From assembly GCA_023663635.1 (NCBI GenBank), contig JAMPHD010000021.1:1-44824 (forward strand): a stretch of DNA of 44,824 nt. Direction: 5' to 3'. Below are positions 23,144 to 32,905 of the stretch, piece after piece. The notes under the pieces were generated by a model. That model saw only the letters and a program-made list of their open reading frames with translations, was not told where the DNA came from and ran no database searches. Origin of the DNA: Acetatifactor muris. GTDB lineage: Bacteria; Bacillota; Clostridia; Lachnospirales; Lachnospiraceae. Position 1 is the stretch's first letter, and each line of letters begins with the position of its first letter. The position numbers and the translations under genes are program-made.

Positions 23144-24709
23144 ATGAAAAGACGAATCAGCGTTTACTTCATGGTGGCACTTCTGATCGTGACCGTACTG
23201 GGCGGATGCTCGGACGGTACAGGAGAGTCTTCGGAGGATAAGTCCTCGACCAATGTATCCGGCGCGGAGCCTGTCTATGGAGGTTCCGTTGTTGTAGGAA
23301 TACAGCAGGATATTGATAGTCTTGACCCACACAAAGCAACTGCGGCAGGAACTAAAGAAATACTTTTCAACATTTTTGAGGGGCTTTTGAAGCCAGACCC
23401 CAACGGCAATCTGATGAATGCGGTGGCCTCCGACTACAGCATTTCCGAGGATGGTCTCGTGTATACCTTCACCCTGAGAGAGGGTGTCCGGTTTCACAAC
23501 GGGAACGAGGTGACTGCGGAGGATGTAAAATATTCTCTGGAGCGCGTATCGGGAATCTTGGACGGCACGGCGCTGATCTCGACATTGAGCGTTGACAGGG
23601 GCGGTATTCAGAGCGTAGATATTTTGGACGAAAAAACGGTTCAGGTATCGGTGGGCAGTGCGAATTTGGAACTGATCTACAGTTTCACGGCGGCTATCAT
23701 TCCCGCGGGCAGCGGCGAGGACGAGCAGGCACAGCCAATCGGTACGGGGCCGTTTTCTTTTGTGTCCTACAAGCCGCAGGAGGGCGTGGTACTGGCCAAG
23801 AATGCGGATTACTGGCAGGAGGGGCTGCCCTATCTGGACGAGGTCAACTTCAGGATCGTGAACAGTCCGGACACGGCGCTCATGAACATGCAGGGTGGTT
23901 CCATCGACATTTATCCCTATCTGACGGATTCCCAGGCTGCGGAGCTGGCGGGCGACTTCCAAGTGTTGGCGGCGCCGTCCAATGTGGTGCAGGCACTGTT
24001 TTTGAACAATGCCGACGAGACCTTGAGCGACGCGCGGGTGCGACAGGCCATCTGTTATGCCCTCGACAAGGATTCCGTGAACGAGTTTGTGTTTGGCGGC
24101 AACGGCGCCATCATCAGCTCGGCCATGCTGCCCACGCTACAGGATTTCTATGTGGATTTAAACGATGTCTACGGCACTGGGGCCAACATAGAGAAAGCCA
24201 AAGAGCTTTTGGCGGACGCGGGTTATCCGGACGGCATCGATCTGGAGATCAAGGTGCCCTCCAACTATGAGGTGCATATGCAGACGGCGGAAGTCGTGGC
24301 GCAGCAGCTTGAGGCGGCCGGTATCCGCGCGGTGATCGCCCCCGTGGAGTGGGGCACCTGGCTGGAGGAAGTGTACAACGGCCGTCAGTATCAGGCCACC
24401 ATCAGCGGCATCACCTGCGATCAGACGCCGGGCTATCTGCTGAACCGGTTCCAGACGGAGTCCTCCAAGAACTTCATCAACTATGGGAACGCCGGGTATG
24501 ACGAGACCTATGTGAAGGCGGCGGCAAGCCTGGATCTGGCCGAGAAGGCGGATTATTACAAGGAACTGCAGGATATGTTGACGGAGGACGCGGGGACGGC
24601 GTTTCTGTCGGTACCGCCCATCACGGTGGCCGTGAACCCCGGGATTTCCGGCTACACTTTCTATCCCGTGTATGTGCAGGATATGAGCGTGGTATATTAC
24701 ACTGAGTAA
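23144..24709 (+). CDS. Family-5 (peptide/nickel type) ABC substrate-binding lipoprotein
   Basis: A 521-residue protein. The N-terminus MKRRISVYFMVALLIVTVLG is a lipoprotein signal ending in GGC, so Cys22 would be lipidated and anchored outside the membrane. A Ser/Glu-rich spacer follows. The family-5 signature is visible: ATAAGTKEILFNIFEGLLKP, YTFTLREGVRFHNGNEVTAE, VKYSLERV, and IGTGPFSFVSYKPQEGV. The C-terminal lobe includes VRQAICYALDKDSVNEFVF. Family members bind di- or oligopeptides, nickel or glutathione; the ligand is not predictable here. The permeases and the fused ATPase follow in one operon. GAGGAG lies upstream of the ATG at 23144. Confidence 0.92.
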   Translation: MKRRISVYFMVALLIVTVLGGCSDGTGESSEDKSSTNVSGAEPVYGGSVVVGIQQDIDSLDPHKATAAGTKEILFNIFEGLLKPDPNGNLMNAVASDYSISEDGLVYTFTLREGVRFHNGNEVTAEDVKYSLERVSGILDGTALISTLSVDRGGIQSVDILDEKTVQVSVGSANLELIYSFTAAIIPAGSGEDEQAQPIGTGPFSFVSYKPQEGVVLAKNADYWQEGLPYLDEVNFRIVNSPDTALMNMQGGSIDIYPYLTDSQAAELAGDFQVLAAPSNVVQALFLNNADETLSDARVRQAICYALDKDSVNEFVFGGNGAIISSAMLPTLQDFYVDLNDVYGTGANIEKAKELLADAGYPDGIDLEIKVPSNYEVHMQTAEVVAQQLEAAGIRAVIAPVEWGTWLEEVYNGRQYQATISGITCDQTPGYLLNRFQTESSKNFINYGNAGYDETYVKAAASLDLAEKADYYKELQDMLTEDAGTAFLSVPPITVAVNPGISGYTFYPVYVQDMSVVYYTE

Positions 24710-24797
24710 GATCGACCGGATCAGGCCATAAGGCCGGGCAAAGACCGGAAAAGGTTGAGAGACCAAGAAAAAGTAAATCGGAAAGGAGAAGGCGGAC

Positions 24798-25757
24798 ATG
24801 AGATACCTGGGTAAGAAAATCATCACTCTCATTATGACATTGTTCCTGGTGTCCGTGGCCGCCTTTCTCGCCTTTCAGATCATCCCCGGGGATGTGGTGC
24901 GCTCCATTCTGGGCACGGAGGCCACCCCTGAGCGGGAGGCGCAGCTGCGGGAGGAACTGGGACTGAACGACCCGCCCGCGGTGCGGTATGTGAGATGGAT
25001 GGGCGGAGTGCTGCGGGGAGATTTGGGACGCAGCTATCGCTATTCCAAGTCCATGAATGAGATGATGCCCGTGGCGGAGCTCATCGGGGATAAGCTGCCC
25101 GTGACGCTGTGGCTCGCGGCGCTCTCCGTGCTGTTGATCGTGTTGGTGGCGATACCTTTGGGCGTGCTCTGGGCAGGGAGCCGCAGTCGGGCATTGGACG
25201 CCGCCTTAAGCGTGCTGACCCAGACGACCATGGCGGTGCCCTCCTTTTTTCTGGGCATTCTCGTGACGTATCTCTTCGGCATGGTGTTGCGTTGCTTTAC
25301 GCCTGGAGGCTATGTCAGCTATGAGGACAATTTCCCCCAATTTTTGGGATATCTCTTCTTTCCCGCAATGTCCGTGGCTATCCCCAAGATCGCCATGACG
25401 GCCCGGTTTTTGCGCAACTCCATGCTCACGGAGATGGGATCGGACTATGTGCGCACGGCCCGCAGCAAGGGCTGTTCGGAGCGCAGGGTGATGTACGGGC
25501 ATGTGCTGCGCAACGCATTGATGCCGGTGGTGACATTCTTAGGCATGATCGTGGCCGAGATCGTGGCCGGCAGTATCGTTGTGGAGCAGGTGTTCGGACT
25601 TCCCGGGGTGGGAAGGCTGCTGATCAGTTCCATCTCCACGAGAGATCTCCCGGTGGTGGAGATTCTGGTGCTGTATATCACGGCGGTGGTGATCGTGGTC
25701 TACTTTCTGGTGGACATCCTCTACCGGATGATCGACCCGCGAATAAGCCGTAAATAG
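24798..25757 (+). CDS. Peptide-type ABC permease, DppB-like
   Basis: A 319-residue inner-membrane protein with six helices; the ATG at 24798 has AAAGGAG upstream. Family marks: the N-terminal AFLAFQIIPGDVVRSILG, the DPPAVRYVRWMGGVLRGDLG loop, SIVVEQVFGLPGVGRLLISS near the C-terminus and the EAA-type coupling motif in RTARSKGCSERRVMYGHVLR. It pairs with the DppC-like permease downstream to form the channel. The 130-nt gap to that gene contains imperfect direct repeats. Confidence 0.92.
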   Translation: MRYLGKKIITLIMTLFLVSVAAFLAFQIIPGDVVRSILGTEATPEREAQLREELGLNDPPAVRYVRWMGGVLRGDLGRSYRYSKSMNEMMPVAELIGDKLPVTLWLAALSVLLIVLVAIPLGVLWAGSRSRALDAALSVLTQTTMAVPSFFLGILVTYLFGMVLRCFTPGGYVSYEDNFPQFLGYLFFPAMSVAIPKIAMTARFLRNSMLTEMGSDYVRTARSKGCSERRVMYGHVLRNALMPVVTFLGMIVAEIVAGSIVVEQVFGLPGVGRLLISSISTRDLPVVEILVLYITAVVIVVYFLVDILYRMIDPRISRK

Positions 25758-25763
25758 TAATAC

Positions 25764-25862
25764 GGCTGCCGACAGTAGTAACACGGCTGCCGGCAATAAT
25801 AAGCCGACAACAGACGATGATGGCAGAGTGCCGGCTGCCGAAAATAATAAGCCGGCAACAGA
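25764..25862. repeat. Imperfect direct repeats between the two permease genes
   Basis: Two 30-nt copies, 25785-25814 and 25833-25862, differ at three positions and share GGCTGCCG and AATAATAAGCCG. A shorter third copy lies at 25764-25781. All sit in the leader of the second permease gene. Confidence 0.8.
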
Positions 25863-25891
25863 AACGAATTGCAGACAGGAAGACGTTTAAA

Positions 25892-26794
25892 ATGGCGCAG
25901 GAGAAAAGGCTCGCACAACTGCAGAAAAGACCGCGCAATCCTTACCTTTGGGTAGGGCTTTTTATGATGGTGACGGCGGTGCTCCCCGCCGTTGTGGGGA
26001 TTTTTTGGACGCCCTACAGCACCACGGCCATGTCGGCGGCGGAGCGCTTTCAGGCGCCCTCCCTGCGACATCTGTTCGGCACGGACAATTTCGGGCGGGA
26101 TATCTTCTCCCGCGTGATGCAGGGAGCCGGCACCACCATCTTTATCAGCAGTCTGGTGGTGCTGATCTCCGGAGGGATGGGGATACTGATCGGGGCGCTG
26201 ACCGGATATTTCGGCGGGATCGCGGATGAGATCGTCATGCGTTTTACCGACGCGGTCAACGGTTTTCCCAGTATCTTGTTGGCCTTGGTGATGATCAGCA
26301 TTCTGGGCAGCGGCAAGCAGAATCTGATACTGTCTCTGGGGATCGTGTTCACCCCGAGTTTTGTGCGCATCGTGCGCAGCGAGTTTATCAGGCTGCGGGA
26401 CATGGATTATATCAGCAGAGCCAGGCTGATGGGCGTGGGCAGACTGCGGATCCTGTTTGTACACATTTTGCCCAATATCCTCTCCACGTTTTGGGTGTCG
26501 GTGATGATCGGGTTCAACAACGGCATATTGGCGGAGTCCGGCATGAGCTATCTGGGCATCGGAGTCAGACCCCCGGATGCCAGTCTGGGGGAGATGCTCT
26601 CGGACGCGCAGGGTTATCTGATGAAAGCGCCCTGGTATGCCCTTGCGCCCGGGCTCACCATTGTGTGGATCGTGTTGGGCTTTTCGTTTCTGGGCGAGGG
26701 CATTCGTCGAAACGGGGACATCCGACAGGATGGGAGTATAGCGCAGAATGAGAGCATAACGCAGCGTGCCCGGGAGGTGTCGGATGAAGAGTAA
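25892..26794 (+). CDS. Peptide-type ABC permease, DppC-like
   Basis: A 300-residue membrane protein. The ATG at 25892 (MAQEKRLAQLQKRPRNPYLW) has AGGAAG upstream; the frame reaches back to 25817 but that start lies in the repeat region and lacks a ribosome site. The DppC signature is present: APSLRHLFGTDNFGRDIFSR, FGGIADEIVMRFTDAVNGFP, ARLMGVGRLRILFVHILPN and SYLGIGVRPPDASLGEML. It would form the channel with the DppB-like subunit. The C-terminus is an unusual hydrophilic tail (NGDIRQDGSIAQNESITQ) that overlaps the ATPase gene by 11 nt. Confidence 0.92.
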   Translation: MAQEKRLAQLQKRPRNPYLWVGLFMMVTAVLPAVVGIFWTPYSTTAMSAAERFQAPSLRHLFGTDNFGRDIFSRVMQGAGTTIFISSLVVLISGGMGILIGALTGYFGGIADEIVMRFTDAVNGFPSILLALVMISILGSGKQNLILSLGIVFTPSFVRIVRSEFIRLRDMDYISRARLMGVGRLRILFVHILPNILSTFWVSVMIGFNNGILAESGMSYLGIGVRPPDASLGEMLSDAQGYLMKAPWYALAPGLTIVWIVLGFSFLGEGIRRNGDIRQDGSIAQNESITQRAREVSDEE

Positions 26795-28448
26795 AAAACT
26801 GACGCAAACCGGGATTCAGATCGAAAATCTGTCCGTGTCCTTTGGAGCCACCGAGGCCGTGCGCAATGTGAATCTGGAGATTGGCAGGGGAGAGATCCTC
26901 GGCGTGGTGGGGGAATCCGGGTCCGGCAAGTCCGTGACGGCGCTGACTTTGATGGGACTTTTGGCCGAGAGCGGATGCGTGACCTCAGGGCGCGTTGTCT
27001 TTGACGGCACCGTGCTGACGGAGGCGGGCAAGCCCCGGGATAAGGCATTGTACCGCAGCTTTCAGGGGGATAGGATGTCCATGGTCTTTCAGGAGCCCAT
27101 GACATCCCTGAATCCCACCAAGAAGGTGGGCGCGCAGGTGGAGGAGATGCTGCAGCTGCACACCGACCTCGGGCGGGAGGAGCGGAGAGAACGCGTGTTG
27201 GAAAGTTTGGTCTCCGTGGGCTTAAAGGACGCAGAGCAACTATATCACTGCTATCCCCATCAGCTCTCCGGGGGCATGAGACAGCGGGTGATGATCGCCA
27301 TGGCGGTGATCCTGCACCCGGATCTGATCGTGGCGGATGAGCCCACCACGGCGTTGGATGTGACCATTCAAAATCAGATCATCACCCTGCTGCGGGAGAT
27401 CAACAAGAGGGAAAACAACGCCATGCTCTTTATCACCCACGACCTGAATCTGGCCGGGCGCATCTGCAGCCGGATCGCGGTGATGAAGGACGGGCGGGTG
27501 GTGGAGTGTGGCCCCGCGCGGGAGATTTTGGAACATCCGGCGGAGGAATACACCCGCAGACTGGTTCAAGCGGTGCCCTCCCGCATGAAACCCAAGCGCG
27601 GGAGCAGGGCCGTCGCAGAGAGCGGGAGCGATGCGGAACGCGGAAACGGTGCCGGCGCGGAGAACGGAAACGGCGCAGAGAGAGAGAGCAGGGCCGACAT
27701 ACAGCCCGTGTTGCGGGTGCATGACTTAAATGTCTATTACAAAGAGGGTTCCAACAGCCTTTTCGGGCAGAGGAAACGGCGCTGTGTGGTTTCCGGCGCG
27801 GATTTCGCGCTGTACCGGGGGGAGACGTTGGGACTGGTGGGAGAGAGCGGCTGCGGCAAGAGTTCTCTTTCCAAGGCGATATTGGGCATGAATCGGAACA
27901 TAGAGGGGCAGGTGGAGCATTTTTCCACGAGACCGCAGATGATCTTTCAGGATCCCTACGGCAGTCTCAATCCCTGCAAGACGGTGGAGTGGCTCTTACA
28001 GGAGCCGCTGCGGGCGGCGGGGCGATTGGATCCGGCGAGGCGTCTGTCCGAGGCGGATATGCGCACGGCGGTCCGGGATATGCTCTATAAGGTGGGATTG
28101 GACGAGAGATATCTGCAGCGCAGACCGTCCCAACTCTCCGGGGGACAGAGACAGCGGATCAGCATCGGTCAGGCTCTGATCACCAAGCCGGGACTGGTGA
28201 TCGCGGACGAGCCGGTATCAGCTCTGGATGTGACCCTGCAGGCGCAGATCATGGAGTTGATGCGCAGACTGCAGGAGGAGATGGGAGTGGCGTATCTGTT
28301 CATCTCCCATGATATCAATGTGGTGTATCAGATGAGCGACCGCATCATGGTCATGAAGGACGGGCGCATCATAGAACAGGGGAGAACGGAGGAAGTCTTC
28401 CGTTCTCCCCAAGAGGAATACACCCGCCTGCTGTTGCGGGAATCTTAG
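26784..28448 (+). CDS. Fused DppD-DppF-type ABC ATPase
   Basis: A 554-residue protein carrying both nucleotide-binding domains of a peptide importer in one chain. ATG at 26784, GGGAGGTG upstream. Domain 1 (about 10-260): Walker A GESGSGKS, signature LSGGMRQRV, Walker [14 protein letters not shown] hydrophilic repetitive linker (about 270-305) with repeated GNGA/AE units follows. Domain 2 (about 310-554): [30 protein letters not shown]. Both sites look fully active. Fused forms occur (for example GsiA), so this is an architecture note rather than a novelty. It completes the importer encoded from 23144. Confidence 0.93.
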   Translation: MKSKKLTQTGIQIENLSVSFGATEAVRNVNLEIGRGEILGVVGESGSGKSVTALTLMGLLAESGCVTSGRVVFDGTVLTEAGKPRDKALYRSFQGDRMSMVFQEPMTSLNPTKKVGAQVEEMLQLHTDLGREERRERVLESLVSVGLKDAEQLYHCYPHQLSGGMRQRVMIAMAVILHPDLIVADEPTTALDVTIQNQIITLLREINKRENNAMLFITHDLNLAGRICSRIAVMKDGRVVECGPAREILEHPAEEYTRRLVQAVPSRMKPKRGSRAVAESGSDAERGNGAGAENGNGAERESRADIQPVLRVHDLNVYYKEGSNSLFGQRKRRCVVSGADFALYRGETLGLVGESGCGKSSLSKAILGMNRNIEGQVEHFSTRPQMIFQDPYGSLNPCKTVEWLLQEPLRAAGRLDPARRLSEADMRTAVRDMLYKVGLDERYLQRRPSQLSGGQRQRISIGQALITKPGLVIADEPVSALDVTLQAQIMELMRRLQEEMGVAYLFISHDINVVYQMSDRIMVMKDGRIIEQGRTEEVFRSPQEEYTRLLLRES

Positions 28449-28466
28449 TCTGATAAATTTTTCTTT

Positions 28467-29867
28467 TTAGATCGCCTCGATCTTGGAGAACTTGGTATCT
28501 CCGGTGGAGGCGATCACTTTTTTGAGATCCTTCAGGGCATTGACAAACTTGGGATATGCCTCGTAGGCCAACTGGAAATAGCGGAAAGCTTCCTGTCTGT
28601 TGCCGTCCTCCTTGGCATGCCAGGAATTCACCGCATGGGCATGTACTTCTTCGTGGTACTTGATGGCCTGTTTGAAAGCAGTGGATCCCGTGATGCGGGA
28701 ATCCGTCTGGGCGGCCACCCATTTGCCGAATTTGCAGCCCTTGGGATTGTTGAGCTGTTCCAATTTCAGATGCTCGAAATCCGCCAGATTGTTGTAGAGA
28801 CGCCAGGTGAAGATCAGGTGGTCGATCTCATATACCGTGAGCCAATCCTGCGTGTAGAGCCTTGCGCGGCGTCTGGCCACATCGGAGCGCAGGTTGTCGA
28901 TCAGTCGGGAAATCTTATACATATGAGCGCCCGTGCTCACACAGCCCTTGGAGAGATCCTCGTAGCTGCCGGCGATGGCTTTGATGGAGCCCACAAAGGA
29001 CTCGGTGAGGGTGGACTGGGTATTGATCTCCCCGTAGATATGGTCGATCTCGGAGCTGACCAGTTTCATGCTCTCGCTCATATGCTCCAGACTCTCCAGA
29101 GAGTGATGGATATTGGCATTGCCCGTGGTCAACTGCGCAGCCGTAGCCTTGATGGACTCCGCCAGATGGGAGATACCGTCCAACAGTTCCTGCACATAGA
29201 CCATGGCGTCCTCCGCCGACTGGGTGGTGTTGGCGGAGAGTTCCTTCACCTGATTAGCCACCACGGCAAAGCCCTTGCCGGCCTCACCCGCGCGGGCGGC
29301 CTCGATGGAGGCGTTCAGCGCCAACAGGCCGCTCTTGCTGGCAACCTTCTTGACGATATCGATGATCTCGTTAATCTTGGCGGCTTTCGCCTGGAAATCG
29401 GCGATCTGCTCATTGATCTGCAGTACGCCGGTCACCGACGCGTCCACGGTCCGGATACTGGAATTCATGTCCTCCACGCAGGAGTTCGCGTCCTCCATGA
29501 CATTGTGAGTCTTCTCCTGAATCGTGTATACCGCGTCCTGAATATTTTGAATGGAGGTGCCCAGTTCCTGACTGGATCCCTGCATATTGTTGATGGATTC
29601 GGTCTGTGAGTTCAACTGCTCGATCATGTCCTTCACGCAGCCGCTGTCGCCGATGAGGGTCATGGAGTCGTTGAGTCTCATGACGAAATTGTTGTTCAGT
29701 TGTACAAAACAGCCCAGAACCTGATTGTATTTCTCGGCGAGGGCAGGATCCTGAAACAGACCTGTATCAATCGGTGCATAGTCTCCGGCGATAGCTTTGT
29801 CCATCCATTCCATTAACAGTACATTGTCTGCAGCGGGTGCAGCTTGCGTAGCTTTTTTACCAAACAT
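28467..29867 (-). CDS. Cytoplasmic methyl-accepting chemoreceptor with C-terminal CZB domain
   Basis: A 466-residue protein with an AGGAGGTG ribosome site 6-7 nt before the ATG at 29867. There is no membrane helix, so it is a soluble receptor. The middle is an MCP signalling hairpin, with the tip region [20 protein letters not shown] followed by [20 protein letters not shown]. Residues about 350-450 form a CZB zinc-binding domain: His in [13 protein letters not shown], Cys in [10 protein letters not shown], and two His in [12 protein letters not shown], the usual 3His-1Cys set. CZB receptors sense zinc or oxidants such as HOCl. No che or flagellar genes are nearby. The end converges on the peptide importer operon. 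Confidence 0.92.
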   Translation of the reverse strand: MFGKKATQAAPAADNVLLMEWMDKAIAGDYAPIDTGLFQDPALAEKYNQVLGCFVQLNNNFVMRLNDSMTLIGDSGCVKDMIEQLNSQTESINNMQGSSQELGTSIQNIQDAVYTIQEKTHNVMEDANSCVEDMNSSIRTVDASVTGVLQINEQIADFQAKAAKINEIIDIVKKVASKSGLLALNASIEAARAGEAGKGFAVVANQVKELSANTTQSAEDAMVYVQELLDGISHLAESIKATAAQLTTGNANIHHSLESLEHMSESMKLVSSEIDHIYGEINTQSTLTESFVGSIKAIAGSYEDLSKGCVSTGAHMYKISRLIDNLRSDVARRRARLYTQDWLTVYEIDHLIFTWRLYNNLADFEHLKLEQLNNPKGCKFGKWVAAQTDSRITGSTAFKQAIKYHEEVHAHAVNSWHAKEDGNRQEAFRYFQLAYEAYPKFVNALKDLKKVIASTGDTKFSKIEAI

Positions 29868-30076
29868 AATGCCACCTCCTAAGTTGTCTATACACGCTCT
29901 TATAAAATCTCACTAAAATTTTAACACATAATTGAAAAATTTTCTACATATATTTCAAAATTGCCATTAAATGTTATGTAAAGGTTATGTATCATACTTG
30001 TCCGCGTCCGGGCATATGATGTCTATGGAAGGATCCGACACTGTGAACGCGCGGGTCCGCGGGAGGATGGACGAAG

Positions 30077-32905
30077 ATGGACAGACGGATATATGACGCG
30101 ATGCGAAACGGCCTGACCGAGGAGGAAGCGGCTGAAAAATTGTTAAAGGAGGGCAAAAATGAGCTGCAGTCCCCCTGGGAGAAGACCGCGGTGGAAAATT
30201 TTCTGGCGCAGCTCAATGACCCGCTGATCTATGTGCTTTTGGCGGCGGCGGGCATCTCCTTTGTGCTGAGGGAATTGGCGGACGCGGCGATCATCTGTGT
30301 GGTGGTCTTTGTGAACGCCTTTGTGGGGATGGCGCAGGAGGGCAAGGCCCGCAGGGCTTTGGAGGCTTTGAAGAAACTCTCAAGCCCCCACGCGGTGGTG
30401 GTGCGGGACGGCATCCGCAAGGAGATCGCCGCCTCCCGTCTGGTGGTGGGAGATCTGGTGTGTCTGGAGGCGGGCTGTCAGGTCCCGGCGGACTTAAGGC
30501 TGACCGGGGGGATCGGGCTCACGATCGAGGAGTCGGCTCTGACGGGGGAGAATCTGCCGGTGGAAAAGCGGGCGGACGAGGACTTTGTCAGACATCCGGA
30601 GCGTGTGGATCACACGGCGGATGAGGAGGACATCCCTCTGGGGGACAGGCGTCACATGGCCTTTATGAGCACCATTGTGACCGGCGGCCGGGGAGAGGGC
30701 ATCGTGACCGCCACGGGTATGCAGACCGAGATCGGGCGGATCGCCTCCATGATCTCGGAGACGGGGGAGGAACTGACCCCGCTGCAAAAAAGGTTGGGGG
30801 ATCTGGGCAAGGTGCTGAGCATCGCGTCGCTTTTATTATGCGGCATTCTCTTCGTGCTGGCCATGTGTCAGCACAGGAATATCATGGAGATGCTCCTGGT
30901 GGCCATCTCTCTGGCGGTGGCGGCGGTGCCCGAGGGGCTGCCGGCGGTGGTCACCATCTGTCTGGCCCTGTCCGTGACGAGGATGGTCAAGGCCAACACC
31001 ATCATCCGCAAACTCCCCTCCGTAGAGACTTTGGGGGCGGTGAGCGTGGTCTGCTCGGACAAGACCGGCACGCTCACCCTAAACCGCATGACCGTGGAGC
31101 AGTGTTTTGAGGCGGATAAGGGACTGCGACCCGTGGGCGGGGAACAGGCTGAAGGCGGCTGGTCCGAGGGCGGGGAGTCGGTCGGGAGCGGCGGCCGGTC
31201 CGAAAGCGGAGAGCCGTCCGAGGATCTGCTGACGGGCATGACGCTGTGCAATGACGCGGAGGCGGAGGGCAGACTGGGGGATCCCACGGAGCTTGCGCTG
31301 TTGGACTGCAGCGCGATACACGGTTTTGACAAAACGGAGTTGGAATTGCGGATGCCGCGGATCGGAGAGATCGCCTTCGACTCGGATCGGAAGATGATGA
31401 CCACCCTTCACAGGAACATCCAGGGTCGAACCGTGAGCTATACCAAGGGGGCTCCGGACGTGGTCCTTGGCAGATGTACCCGCATTTGGACCGGGCGGGG
31501 GGAGGCGCCTTTGACTCCCGCGTACAGGCGCGGCGTGGAGCAGGCCGTGGAGACGATGTCGGGGGAGGCTCTGCGGGTTCTGGCCGTGGCCATGTGCAGA
31601 GGGGCGAAGGAGCCCGCGGAGGAGAGGCTTACCTTTCTCGGACTGGTGGGAATGCGGGATCCGGTGCGCCCCGAGGCGGTGGAGGCGGTGGAGACCTTCC
31701 GCAGGGCGGGGGTGAAGACGGTGATGATCACCGGGGACCACGCGGACACGGCCCTCGCCATTGCGGACCGGCTGGGGATCGCCCACAGCCCGGAGCAGTG
31801 CATGACGGGAGCCGCCCTGCAGCGCTTGGATGACGAGGAATTGACAGAGAGACTGCGGGAGAGGGACATCACCGTGTTCGCCAGAGTTTCCCCCGCCCAG
31901 AAAGTGCGCATCGTGAAAGGGTTTCAGGAATCCGGAGAGATCGTGGCCATGACGGGGGACGGGGTGAACGACGCGCCCTCCTTAAAACGCGCGGACATCG
32001 GCATCGCCATGGGCAGGAACGGAACGGATGTGGCCAGACAGGCCTCGGACATGATCCTGACGGATGACAATTTCGCCACCATAGAAAAAGCCATCGAGGA
32101 GGGCCGGGGCGTCTATGAAAATATCCGCAAATCCGTGATCTTCCTGCTCTCCTCGAATATGGGGGAGATCCTCACCATGTTCACGGCAGTGCTGCTTGGC
32201 ATGGCATCGCCACTAAAATCCGCCCACATCCTATGGGTGAATCTCATCACGGACTCCCTGCCGGCGTTGGCTCTGGGCATCGACCAAAATGACGGCAGGA
32301 GCATGATGGAGCACAATCCCAGAAAGCCCGGGGAGAGTCTGTTCGCCCGGGGAGGACTGGCCTGTACCTGTTTCTACGGCATCTTGATCGCGGCCATCAG
32401 TCTGTTGGCATTCCTGATGCTGCCCTGCGCCACCCTTCATGCCATGGGTCGCTCCGTCAGCCTCCCGGGCATCCGGGAGATGTTGGAGAACGGTGGGATC
32501 CTGACAAGATCCCAGACCTATGCTTTCACGGTGCTCGGCATGTCCCAACTCTTCCACGCGGTGGGAATGCGGGACGTGAACCGCTCGGTGTTTCGCATGA
32601 ACCACAGGGACAATAAGCTGATGCCGGCGGCCGCCGTCACGGGCCTTATCCTGCAGCTCGCCGTGACGAGAGTGCCGTTTCTGGTGCAGGCCTTCGGAAC
32701 GGCCCGACTCTCGGCGGGGGAGTGGCTGATGCTGGCGGGACTGGCCTCCTTTCCCCTGATCGCCCACGAATGCCTGGTATTGTCCGGAAAGCTAAGGATT
32801 TTTACGGATCTTGTTCAGTTCCGCGTTGACGATCTGCAGGGCGTTGGCAGGAGGCCCGGCCTTCGGGACCGTGCTCCCGTTTCCGGAGACGCCGATGCCC
32901 GATGA
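30077..32905 (+). CDS. P-type Ca2+-transporting ATPase (P2A-like)
   Basis: A 942-residue membrane pump. An N-terminal cation-ATPase domain is followed by the actuator loop with ALTGENLPVEK, M4 with AAVPEGLPAVVTICLA, the phosphorylation site CSDKTGTLTLNRM, KGAPDVVL, the hinge MTGDGVNDAPSLKRADIGIA and M6 NLITDSLPALALG. The PEGLP and N-x2-TD elements fit calcium pumps of the PMCA/SERCA-like bacterial group. The actuator motif is TGEN where TGES is usual. An insertion rich in GES/GGR (about 355-375) sits after the phosphorylation site. The last 38 codons overlap the 3' end of the opposite-strand GH2 gene and read as non-family sequence, suggesting loss of an earlier stop. The start lies after GGGAGG. 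Confidence 0.92.
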   Translation: MDRRIYDAMRNGLTEEEAAEKLLKEGKNELQSPWEKTAVENFLAQLNDPLIYVLLAAAGISFVLRELADAAIICVVVFVNAFVGMAQEGKARRALEALKKLSSPHAVVVRDGIRKEIAASRLVVGDLVCLEAGCQVPADLRLTGGIGLTIEESALTGENLPVEKRADEDFVRHPERVDHTADEEDIPLGDRRHMAFMSTIVTGGRGEGIVTATGMQTEIGRIASMISETGEELTPLQKRLGDLGKVLSIASLLLCGILFVLAMCQHRNIMEMLLVAISLAVAAVPEGLPAVVTICLALSVTRMVKANTIIRKLPSVETLGAVSVVCSDKTGTLTLNRMTVEQCFEADKGLRPVGGEQAEGGWSEGGESVGSGGRSESGEPSEDLLTGMTLCNDAEAEGRLGDPTELALLDCSAIHGFDKTELELRMPRIGEIAFDSDRKMMTTLHRNIQGRTVSYTKGAPDVVLGRCTRIWTGRGEAPLTPAYRRGVEQAVETMSGEALRVLAVAMCRGAKEPAEERLTFLGLVGMRDPVRPEAVEAVETFRRAGVKTVMITGDHADTALAIADRLGIAHSPEQCMTGAALQRLDDEELTERLRERDITVFARVSPAQKVRIVKGFQESGEIVAMTGDGVNDAPSLKRADIGIAMGRNGTDVARQASDMILTDDNFATIEKAIEEGRGVYENIRKSVIFLLSSNMGEILTMFTAVLLGMASPLKSAHILWVNLITDSLPALALGIDQNDGRSMMEHNPRKPGESLFARGGLACTCFYGILIAAISLLAFLMLPCATLHAMGRSVSLPGIREMLENGGILTRSQTYAFTVLGMSQLFHAVGMRDVNRSVFRMNHRDNKLMPAAAVTGLILQLAVTRVPFLVQAFGTARLSAGEWLMLAGLASFPLIAHECLVLSGKLRIFTDLVQFRVDDLQGVGRRPGLRDRAPVSGDADAR

